From Entamoeba invadens IP1 (Eukaryota; Evosea; Mastigamoebida; Endamoebidae): DNA of 17,720 bases. The stretch covers positions 71,952-89,671 of the forward strand of contig NW_004440438.1 of the NCBI RefSeq assembly GCF_000330505.1. Reading direction: 5' to 3'. The stretch's first letter is position 1. Every line of letters starts with the position of its first letter. Shown piece after piece: positions 1 through 7,023 of this stretch. Made by a program: the position numbers and the translations under genes. The notes under the pieces are model-generated. The model searched no databases and was not told the origin of the DNA. It saw nothing but the letters and a program-made list of their open reading frames with translations.

Positions 1-984
1 TTAAAGAAAATGAAAAACAGTCTTCCTGATATATGTAACAACAGAATCGATGTTGTGTGGTCTTGGGTGAATGGAACTGATTTAAAATGGATTCAAAAGT
101 TAAAAGAATATGTGAATGATGTTGATCCGAATCGATATAGAAATACCAATACTTTAATATATTCAATGCGGAGTGTATATAAGTATTTGCCGTATGTCAA
201 AAACTACTTTATAGTTACTGCAGACCAAGTCCCCAGTTTTTTGGAAACGCCAATCAACATGACAAGTTTTAAACTTGAGAGGAATAACATCACTTTAGAA
301 ATTGTTCCACACTCACAAATTTTGGAACAAAAGTACCTTCCTGTATTTAATAGTGAAGCCATAGAAACAAGTCTTCACAAAATAAAGAATCTTGGAGAGT
401 GTTTTATCTATTTAAATGATGACGTCTTCTTTAATAGACCAACACCTCCAGACTACTTTATAAAAGATAATAAAATGCAAGTCCATGTGGAGAGATCATC
501 ACCAGAAGACGTATTAGAAGCTACTTCACTTGTACACAGTTGTATATCACACTCAAATAGAATTGTAAATAAGTACTTTGGCTTGGATGTTAATACAAGA
601 CACCATTTTATGTCTCACGCTTCTCACTTCTTCAGAAAAAGTGTGTCGTATGAACTTGAATACGCGTTTTTGAATGAATTTGAGAACACTAGAAGTAAAC
701 GTTCAAGAGCTTGGCAGACAACCAATTGGTCATATATGGCAGGGATATTCGCAGTGATGAAAGGATATGGAGAGGATGTACGAGAACGAAATAATGTCAA
801 ATTTTTAATGTTTGCTGATGACCATGAAGATAACGTCGTTGGAAAGATACAAACAGAAGAGATTCGACCGTATGTATTTTGTGTGAATGATGATATGTCT
901 ATGAGTCACTTTGAAAAAGAAATGAGATTTGTTCACCGATGGTTACAAAGTAAGTTACCCGATAAAACTATATTTGAAAAGTAA
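1..984 (+). CDS. Stealth-family protein (putative sugar-phosphate transferase), 5' end may lie outside the window
   Basis: Stealth proteins (the family of bacterial capsule phosphotransferases and the animal GlcNAc-1-phosphotransferase alpha/beta subunit) move a sugar phosphate from a nucleotide sugar onto a glycan. All four conserved regions are visible, counting from the ATG at 10: CR1 around residues 12-24 (IDVVWSWVNGTD), CR2 around 43-141 including the YFIVTADQVP segment and the acidic NDDVFF motif (136-141), CR3 around 197-225 (HASHFFRKSVSYELEYAF), and CR4 around 288-324 ending in the typical PDKTIFEK tail. The 324 residues cover a complete catalytic core. No signal peptide or membrane helix precedes CR1, yet the frame is open from base 1 to the ATG, so a secretory or membrane N-terminus may lie upstream. 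That start is therefore uncertain. The TAA at 982-984 is followed by T-rich DNA. No frame damage is seen. The sugar and acceptor cannot be told from sequence; a role in Golgi glycan or phosphoglycan synthesis is inference. Confidence 0.88.
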   Translation, partial: LKKMKNSLPDICNNRIDVVWSWVNGTDLKWIQKLKEYVNDVDPNRYRNTNTLIYSMRSVYKYLPYVKNYFIVTADQVPSFLETPINMTSFKLERNNITLEIVPHSQILEQKYLPVFNSEAIETSLHKIKNLGECFIYLNDDVFFNRPTPPDYFIKDNKMQVHVERSSPEDVLEATSLVHSCISHSNRIVNKYFGLDVNTRHHFMSHASHFFRKSVSYELEYAFLNEFENTRSKRSRAWQTTNWSYMAGIFAVMKGYGEDVRERNNVKFLMFADDHEDNVVGKIQTEEIRPYVFCVNDDMSMSHFEKEMRFVHRWLQSKLPDKTIFEK

Positions 985-1597
985 TGACTGTTGTTGATTT
1001 TTTAATTAATATCAAATTAATAATTATTTTTATACATTTGGTCGCAAGTAATCACTGGTTATAATTATGAATGAAATAATTTGTTTTTTATCGTGTTGTA
1101 TTAAGTCTATTTTAACAATTGTTGTTATTACTGTTAATAATTATCTTATATTTGGAATGTTTTTAATATATTAATTACATTCAAATTGATTGATATTTCA
1201 AATTGTAAAAATTAGTGATAAATTATTATGTGTAGTTTTTTATTAAAAAACAGTGATTATTATTTATTATTTTAATTCATATTTAAAATATGTAAATTGA
1301 ATGGAGATATCAATTGTTGTATATGTATATTGTTAAATATAAATAATATTTATGAATGATTAATTGAAAAAATATACATTTGTTATTTATATAATTGTAT
1401 CAATTTTAATACAAATATTATGATTTACAAAATATATTTAAACGAACAAAAATGATTATTATTGTATTTGTTTTAACATCAATCTTCGTTATTTTTTATA
1501 ATTATTAATGTGTAATTAATTTGATAATATTGCATAGTGTAAAAAATGTTGTTAATAGTAAGTGAATACTTTTTATTTTTTTAAACCTTGCGATACT

Positions 1598-1768
1598 GTT
1601 ACTGTTTTAAATAAAACACAAATTTATTTTTTTGAACTTGATATGAAATATAAAAAACTTACCTTGTGGCAACTTTTTTGAAATGTAAACAAATTAATCT
1701 CGCAAACAATAATTTATAGGTTTTCTTTTTTCTTTAATTTTTGGAACTGTTTTAATTAAAACACTGAC
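1598..1768. repeat. Two copies of a near-palindromic ACTGTTTTAAWTAAAACAC motif
   Basis: ACTGTTTTAAATAAAACAC occurs near 1600 and ACTGTTTTAATTAAAACAC near 1747, one base different. The centre of the second, GTTTTAATTAAAAC, is a perfect 14-bp palindrome. The copies are about 150 bp apart in the same orientation. They could be remnants of a small repeat or chance in A+T-rich DNA. Confidence 0.35.
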
Positions 1769-1789
1769 GGTATTGGCGTTTTCATCAAC

Positions 1790-1817
1790 AAAACATTTTT
1801 TTCCAAAAAAATGTTTT
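1790..1817. repeat. Perfect 13-bp hairpin with 2-nt loop
   Basis: AAAACATTTTTTT at 1790-1802 is followed by CC and by its exact reverse complement at 1805-1817. It lies 60 bases beyond the stop of the secreted-protein gene on the minus strand, so it could fold in that transcript's 3' region. A 3'-end role is inference. Confidence 0.6.
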
Positions 1818-1876
1818 ATAAAAGAAAAAAATAGAATCGTAAGGTTAATTTATACAAATAAAAAATAAACAATAAA

Positions 1877-2434
1877 TTAATCTAATTGTGACATTACAAA
1901 TTTTAAAGAATGACAATCTTCACATAGTTCTTTCGTTGATATCAGACACTTGTCAATACCAAATATTTCAATGTTAATAATATCATTCTGGCAGTAACCA
2001 TTTGAATAAAACTTTTTGAACAATTCTTTTCCAAATTTAGTAAATTTAAAATAAGTATTTTTGAATGTCAGGCACCCTTTTGGAAAATAATTTGTTTCAA
2101 CAAAAGTGTTATTGTTAAATAAAGTACAATCATCTTGTCTTGTATAATGTTTCACGGCTACAAAATAAGAAGGAATTATATCCGAAATATTAAAGTAATT
2201 GAACGGTTCTGGAAGAATTAAATTTTGACAATCAATTCCAAAGTATTTTATTACTCGTTTAGAATCGGGTGATACAGTGTATTTATAATACACTCTTTTG
2301 CCTTCATAACACGCATCTTCTTTATAAGCAAAGAACCCATTGTTTACATTACCAAAAATAATGTAACGAGAGCTTGAACTTATTACTAACACAACAACAA
2401 TACATAACATTTTGCTAGAACTTTGAAACATCAT
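1877..2434 (-). CDS. Small secreted cysteine-rich protein, unknown function
   Basis: The 185-residue product starts with a clear signal peptide: a short polar start, then a hydrophobic stretch around residues 9-20 (MLCIVVVLVIS) and a serine-rich cleavage region. The mature part has eight cysteines (42, 69, 103, 121, 148, 163, 171, 174), which suggests four disulfides, and N-glycosylation sequons at N82 and N108. It has no second membrane helix and no GPI-like C-terminal tail, so it is probably secreted or held in vesicles. I do not recognise a family. Three methionines (1, 2, 9) are possible starts; the first is used here, and all keep most of the signal peptide. The gene is a single exon ending in TAA at 1877-1879 and shows no damage. 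It could belong to a lineage-specific Entamoeba secreted family. Confidence 0.72.
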   Translation of the reverse strand: MMFQSSSKMLCIVVVLVISSSSRYIIFGNVNNGFFAYKEDACYEGKRVYYKYTVSPDSKRVIKYFGIDCQNLILPEPFNYFNISDIIPSYFVAVKHYTRQDDCTLFNNNTFVETNYFPKGCLTFKNTYFKFTKFGKELFKKFYSNGYCQNDIINIEIFGIDKCLISTKELCEDCHSLKFVMSQLD

Positions 2435-2757
2435 AGTTATGTAATAAAGTAGTTACTGATGACTTCAAAATGTATTTAACAATTATATTATGTTATTTTT
2501 TAAATAAATTATTATAATTAGAATTTATGTTGTATAATTTGTTAGTTATTGATAATGTTAAACTTTAAATGCGAAACAATTTAAAAAATTGAAAATTAAA
2601 AGGAATATGAATCCGATACCATTTATCATACAACAACACAGTCTTTTTCCTTTTTTTTCTTTTTTTTCAAAATATGCGTTCATTATTTCAGCATACATTT
2701 CATTTGGTTAACTGTTGTTTTCTTCAAGTTTAAATTCAGTGACTTTCTGGTCGAGTG
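2435..2757. other. Intergenic region between two minus-strand genes
   Basis: This holds the upstream region of the secreted-protein gene and the 3' region of the EF-hand gene. Its right edge (2708-2757) is the out-of-frame C-terminal tail of the EF-hand gene. A polypyrimidine tract of T runs broken by C lies at about 2642-2669 on the plus strand. I see no other gene. Confidence 0.6.
2472..2480 (-). promoter_or_regulatory. TATA-like element upstream of the secreted-protein gene
   Basis: GTATTTAAC (plus strand) lies 38-46 bases upstream of the start at 2434. It resembles the Entamoeba core element GTATTTAAA(G/C), but in inverted orientation relative to this gene. The TATTTAA core is nearly symmetrical, so orientation may not matter. 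The call rests only on sequence match and position. Confidence 0.3.
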
Positions 2758-3678
2758 TCAGAAACTCTGCAAACATTTTTTAAACACTTCAAAATTGATA
2801 CATCCACTTTCTTCAACATACTTTTGAGCATTTTTCAAAACATCTCCTTCTTCCATATTCTTAAATTTAGATGCACCAACACATAATTCCTCAGGAGAAA
2901 TCACACCATTCTCATCATTATCAAGCATTTTAAAGTAGAATCTGGCAGTTATACAAAATGATTCTGGATCATTTAACCCCACTCCTTGTAATTGACTTCT
3001 TCGGTGTTTAAAAGCCTGCAAATACTCTTTTAACACTGTTGCTAAATGTACAAACTCTACTTTATCCACTTTGTTATTGCCATCAACATCAGCAAAACTG
3101 GTGTAGAGTTCAACATCACTTTTGGCTCCAAGCATCTTCACTAAGGAGTGTGCTTCCTCAATCGAAATTTCTTTTCTGCCTTGGGACTTGTTATCAAACA
3201 TCTTAGATGCTATATTCACAACTTCCTTGTGTGTAATAGAATCTTGGGCAAACTCATATATTGGTCGAACTAAAGTGCAAAAGTCAGTCACTGTAATTCG
3301 CTGACCAACTTCTCTGAGACATTCATACAAATCTTGAGCACCAAATTTGCGTGCATTCGACATCACTGGCTCTATTTCATTTCGTTCAATATAACCAGAG
3401 TTGTCCGAGTCAATTGCTTTAAATATTAAAGTTGGGAGTCGGTCTAAATCATTTTGAGCTTCAAGTAATTCCATTAATTTTATAAACATATTTTGGGTCA
3501 TCTTGTTTGTGTGATTTGTGTCGAGCAATGTCACATAAAATTTTATAGGGCCATCATATTTGTTCGTTTGTAAATACTTAACCACATCTCTAAGTGAACA
3601 CTCAGACTTGCCTTTTGATATTTCAATAAAAGTTTGAATATACCCATTGGGACTATGCGATTTTGCAGACATTATCAA
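2708..3678 (-). CDS. EF-hand calcium-binding protein with a late -1 frame change
   Basis: The uninterrupted frame (2758-3678) encodes 306 residues. Three good EF-hand loops are visible: residues 90-101 (DSDNSGYIERNE), 197-208 (DVDGNNKVDKVE, with N instead of G at loop position 6) and 253-264 (DNDENGVISPEE). Two degenerate loops lie near residues 53 and 162, so the protein probably arose as five or six helix-loop-helix units. No signal peptide is seen; it is likely a cytosolic calcium sensor or buffer. At a run of six A (minus strand, 2776-2781) the frame ends soon in TGA, but the -1 frame continues as MFAEFLTLDQKVTEF and on to a TAA at 2708-2710. That gives a more natural helix closing the last EF-hand and about 323 residues in all. 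One missing A, or -1 slippage, explains this. A second methionine at codon 3 is an equally good start. Confidence 0.82.
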
Positions 3679-3723
3679 TTATTAAAAGATAATGTTTGAA
3701 TTGTGTAGTTTTAGTTTTTAATT

Positions 3724-3733
3724 GTATTTAAAC
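3724..3733 (-). promoter_or_regulatory. TATA-like element upstream of the EF-hand gene
   Basis: GTATTTAAAC (plus strand) lies 46-55 bases upstream of the start codon at 3678. It matches the Entamoeba core-promoter consensus GTATTTAAA(G/C), but on the strand opposite to the gene. The secreted-protein gene has a similar site at a similar distance, which slightly raises confidence. Confidence 0.32.
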
Positions 3734-4133
3734 ATTTTATAAAGTCGTTTATATCGTTCTTAGTGAAAGTATTACGTTGGGTTCTATATTTTTTTGTAAC
3801 TCTTAATTAAAATTGTTGTTTTATGTTTTATAAAATTTTTAATGTATATTTTTAATAAATTAGAAAGAAAAATTTAGTAGTATCGAAATATATTTTATAA
3901 TTCTAAATTATTTATTTTTGGTTTTTATTATTGTGTTATTTACTTTTAATATTATATAGTTAATACATTATGTGTAACTCTATTAATATTTAATACACAC
4001 ATCTAATTTTAAATTGTATTACAGAGCCAACTTAAAATTACAATATCAGAATATTTAATTAATAAATTTTAAATAATATTTACTTGATAATTAAACAATA
4101 TCAATAAATAGCTTTAATGAAGTGGCTATAAGA

Positions 4134-4192
4134 TTATAACTACTATTATAACTATAACTACTATAATACTATAACTACTATTAATAAATATC
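4134..4192. repeat. Imperfect tandem repeat of TATAACTACTAT-type units
   Basis: ATAACTACTAT and shorter variants recur four to five times in about 60 bp, just upstream of the decayed coiled-coil gene. It looks like a degenerate minisatellite; no function is evident. Confidence 0.65.
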
Positions 4193-4214
4193 AAATACCA
4201 AACTTTCAATTTAA

Positions 4215-5638
4215 GATGATGTTTGTGAACAAGAATGCGTTGTTCCCCAAGTTAATTCCAACACACGGAGTGGTCGACTGATCTGTATTGAGAATTGGAT
4301 GGATCAACTTCTTAATGAATCAGTTTCAACTCGTTCCCAAATTGGTGGTTTAACAAACAATATTGTGACTTTAGATTCAAAACTGGACGAGATGAAAACT
4401 TTTTTGGATCAAATGGCGTCAAAGTTCTCTGACCTTTTAATTCAAAATGTCGACATGAAAAAGTCGATTGATGGTCTTCAAAGTCGCTTTCCTACCAAAA
4501 CTGAGAAAATTGACGAAGTCAATAAATTGCCGTCGGAAATTGAAAAGGTTGAAAATCAGGTCCAACAAAGTGCGCCGACGCAATACACCAAATCGCCATC
4601 ACCGAAACTACAACAACAACCAAAACAACCCCATCCGTATCAACAAGAAATCCAACGCCCAAATTATCCCGCCAAAAGTCCAAGTCCAAACACCCCCAAA
4701 GAGCAGAAGAAGCCGTCGATTCCAATTAGAAATAAAATGAAACCGACTCCATTGGTGCCAAAGAATAAGAAGGACGACTTTGTGGGTACTCATTTGAAGC
4801 GGAAATTGTTAATTTCAACAAACAGCTGAAAGACGACGATTTGAGTGTTAAAAAGAAAGACCACGAGGAGACAAAGAAAGTCCAAACCAAATTTGAAAAC
4901 GTCGAAAGTGATGACAAGAACAGTTCACTGGAAACTGCGACAGATGTGAAGAAGAAGACAGAAAGTGTCACACTGACTGGAGTTATATACCAGAGATACC
5001 AAACAATTCCTTTACGTTTGAATTTTAACGTAAAGGAAAATTCAAACGTTATATATATATTTATAAGAACTAAGAAGTCGACAGAAGAAAAAAAAACAAA
5101 ACAAACAATTTATCATCGATTGCTTCAAAGACACAGAAAAGAAACACATCGACGACTATAACACGGTCAGACAAAATAATGACGCCAAGAAAAGTACTAT
5201 GAAGAAACTAAAATCGGAAATAAAAGCTATTACAGTGGAAATAATAAGGAAACTAATAAGGAAACTAAAGAAGATAAAAAAGACAAGATACAAGACAACC
5301 ATCCCACAATTGAACAAAACGAAGAAAAAATAGAAAAAATCGTTGAAATACCACAAATACCACAAGCAAAAAAGAAATCCAAATTCCATCAATTTCTGTT
5401 TTCAAAGATGAAGGAAATATTTGTAATGAAACACAACAAAATGTGGTCTTAGAAAACAACTTGATGTCGTCAAAGATAGATAAGAACCCAAATGAAAAGA
5501 AAAGTCCTGTTCCTGTTATATCAACGTTCCCCGTTGTATAATCGTGTGGCTAAATGGTTAATTGAATTGGTTAGCACTTTGTTTGTATCACCTCTTCAAT
5601 TGATAAAAGTAAGAGTTAATTATTACTATAACTTTTAG
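4215..5638 (+). pseudogene. Decayed coiled-coil, P/Q/K-rich protein gene with several frameshifts
   Basis: Coding-like sequence runs through the whole interval but changes frame repeatedly. The first piece (ATG 4299, frame open from 4215) has a coiled-coil N-terminus (about residues 1-85, with MDQLLNESVSTRSQIGGL), then a P/Q/S/K-rich linker up to residue 160. Near 4790 the natural continuation moves to the -1 frame (FEAEIVNFNKQLKDDDLSVKK). Further frame changes fall between 5035 and 5109 (then FIIDCFKDTEKKHIDDYN), around 5235-5290 (then DKIQDNHPTIEQNEEKIEKI), at an A6 run near 5371 (then EIQIPSISVFKDEGNIC, ending VISTFPVV at a TAA at 5539-5541), and perhaps near 5530, where another frame reads YNRVAKWLIELVSTLF. 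At least four indels are needed, several in A runs. I do not recognise the family. The charged, low-complexity, coiled-coil makeup suggests a structural or scaffold protein. A single intact intron-containing gene is unlikely, since no GTTTGT...TAG introns fit these junctions. Confidence 0.68.
5007..5049. repeat. Two overlapping, mutually exclusive inverted repeats
   Basis: Arms TTCCTTTACGTT (5007-5018) and AACGTAAAGGAA (5027-5038) are perfect complements with an 8-nt loop. Arms ACGTTTGAATTTT (5014-5026) and AAAATTCAAACGT (5037-5049) are also perfect complements with a 10-nt loop. The two hairpins share bases, so only one can form at a time. They sit at a frame change in the decayed coiled-coil gene. 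Confidence 0.75.
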
Positions 5639-6254
5639 AAGTTAAATATACTATATTGTAACTATTTAATTAAACTAAACTTAATTAGGTTGTAAAAATT
5701 AGTATTTATAATAGTTATGAAAATAGTAAATAATTCCAATTTTTAATAATATAATATAGTATAAATATAATTAAAAAGTACATAATACTAATACTATTAG
5801 TTAATTAGAGTTTATAACCAATAATAATAAACCCCATAATAGTAATTGAATGGTATTGAAGTATATATGAAATAACATAATAAATAAAATAGGCCGGTTC
5901 TTTAAGTGATTCAACATTCCGAGTGTTGGAATCAAAGCAGGAACCAAGATATCAGTTTGTTCACAATTGGGATTCACAGGAGTTCAAGTTTCAAAACATA
6001 CTAATATTCTTTTATCTTATCAAAGTATTTAAAAAAATAATTAAATTATTCAAATTTGTGTTTTTTTGGTTTAATGTTTTATCACAAAAGTTGATTTAAA
6101 ACAACAACAATCTATTTAAAATATAATAACACTGTTTATTACAATCAAATTTTTTTTATTGTGTTCTAGATAATTGAGAACATCAAAAATTTCATTTTTA
6201 TATTATTTACGTTAAAAATAACAAACAACAACAAAATCAAAAGTATTAAAAGTA
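5639..6254. other. A+T-rich intergenic region with one coding-like fragment
   Basis: The region is mostly A+T-rich DNA with no gene. The exception is an island richer in G+C at about 5893-5995, listed separately as a possible remnant. Confidence 0.6.
5893..6099 (+). pseudogene. Possible coding remnant, no start codon
   Basis: Directly after a TAG, the frame from 5893 reads through residues such as FRVLESKQEPRYQFVHNWD, with mixed composition unlike the surrounding A+T-rich DNA. After about 5995 it becomes an AAA/ATT/TTT-dominated frame ending in TAA at 6097. There is no ATG near the start. It may be a leftover exon or a piece of a dead gene. I recognise no family. Confidence 0.3.
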
Positions 6255-6672
6255 TTAAATAATCATTGCTGGTATGAAGCAAAGTATGAGACCGACTACC
6301 CAAAACAAAAGGAGTGACACCCACCCGAGGACTCTGACTGTCTTACTTGTTGTTTTTCGTGATATGATAAAACCAGCCAACCACGGGACCACAACCAGAA
6401 ATCCAAGTGCAAACAAGATGATGAAGACTTTGTTGTATTTCACGTTGAGTGTGTTGTTGTCTTCGACTGTTTGTTGCGCAAAGATTGGTGTACTTTGGTT
6501 ATAGGTTTGTTGATATTGCGGTGGTTGATATTCTGAATAAGCTGGTCCTTGATATTAAGAAAAACTGAATTGGGTATTGCTGTTGTTGAAAAGGGACTTG
6601 TTTGTCCGTTTGACTTTCAATGAGTGGCGCAGTTGGGACTGTGAGTGGATTGCAAGAGGCGGCGCTGTTCAT
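6255..6672 (-). pseudogene. Two-transmembrane protein with Q/Y/P-rich N-terminus, disrupted
   Basis: The frame from the ATG at 6672 reads MNSAASCNPLTVPTAPLIES and on to a QQQQYPIQ stretch. The remainder lies in another frame: a tyrosine/glutamine-rich stretch (YQGPAYSEYQPPQYQQTY), then two membrane helices (VFIILFALGFLVVVPWLAGF and VLGWVSLLLFWVVGLILCFI) joined by a basic loop SRKTTSKTVR, ending in TAA at 6255. The interval is 418 bases, one more than a multiple of three. The T5 run at 6560-6564 (minus strand) is the likely insertion site. Dropping one T gives QFS followed by TAA (6555-6557) and then YQGP, so a CAA-to-TAA nonsense change is probably present as well. Low-complexity Q/Y-rich tails followed by two helices occur in small Entamoeba membrane proteins of unknown role. 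The membrane location is well supported; function is unknown. Confidence 0.7.
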
Positions 6673-7023
6673 TTCTATTTCATTTTTATAGGTTAGTTGT
6701 TTTATTATATTGTTTGTTTAACAAGAAGAATCTATATATTCTGTAAATTTTGTATTTATTAAAATTACAATTATTATTTATTTATTATTAATGTATTATA
6801 ATTAATAATAATGTATTAAAATCGGGTATTATTATAACTGCAAACCGGATTCAACTGGTTGTTTGCCAGTGTTAATTTCATAATTTTTTTCAGCCAGAAT
6901 TTGTGTTTGTGTTCGTCCAAACTATACATATTTTGAAATAATGGTAAAAAACGATATAGTGAATGAGGAATATAAAGTTTTTTTATTTTATTTATTAATT
7001 ATTTATTTATTATAAATTATAAT
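6673..7023. other. Intergenic region with a small minus-strand open frame
   Basis: This is the upstream side of the two-TM gene and the downstream side of the LRR gene. The interval 6700-7023 is A+T-rich except for about 6820-6990, where a coding-like minus-strand frame lies (listed separately). Confidence 0.55.
6816..6995 (-). pseudogene. Possible coding remnant, or 37-residue ORF
   Basis: From the ATG at 6929 the minus strand reads MYSLDEHKHKFWLKKIMKL and on to NQLNPVCSYNNTRF and TAA at 6816-6818, 37 residues of balanced composition. The same frame stays open upstream to about 6995 (IPHSLYRFLPLFQN), so it looks like the C-terminal end of a longer lost gene rather than a genuine micro-gene. 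The perfect GCAAAC/GTTTGC arms (6840-6845 and 6861-6866) fall inside it. No family is recognised. Confidence 0.35.

Larger units (their letters stand above)
985..1876. other. A+T-rich convergent intergenic region
   Basis: This lies between the converging 3' ends of the Stealth gene and the secreted-protein gene. No open frame with convincing composition was found on either strand. It contains a perfect snap-back hairpin (1790-1817) and two copies of a near-palindromic motif (about 1600 and 1747), listed separately. Confidence 0.7.
3679..4214. other. Divergent intergenic region
   Basis: Very A+T-rich DNA between the EF-hand gene (leftward) and the decayed coiled-coil gene (rightward). It should carry both promoters. 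A TATA-like site and a TATAACTACTAT-type repeat tract are listed separately; no open frame is convincing. Confidence 0.6.

Noticed and set aside
4468..5459. Several open frames on both strands over the coiled-coil gene
   Set aside because: The minus-strand frames (rich in F, V, S, L) are antisense images of a K/Q/P-rich coding strand. The plus-strand frame at 4468 overlaps the better frame from 4299.
5543..5600. A tRNA-like A-box (TGGCTAAATGG) after the decayed coiled-coil gene
   Set aside because: No matching B-box (GGTTCRANNCC) or acceptor stem follows, and another frame here reads as protein, so a tRNA is not supported.
5608..5638. A mini-intron GTAAGA...CTATAAC...TTTTAG
   Set aside because: It would be only about 30 bases, shorter than known Entamoeba introns, and the downstream sequence is A+T-rich without coding quality.
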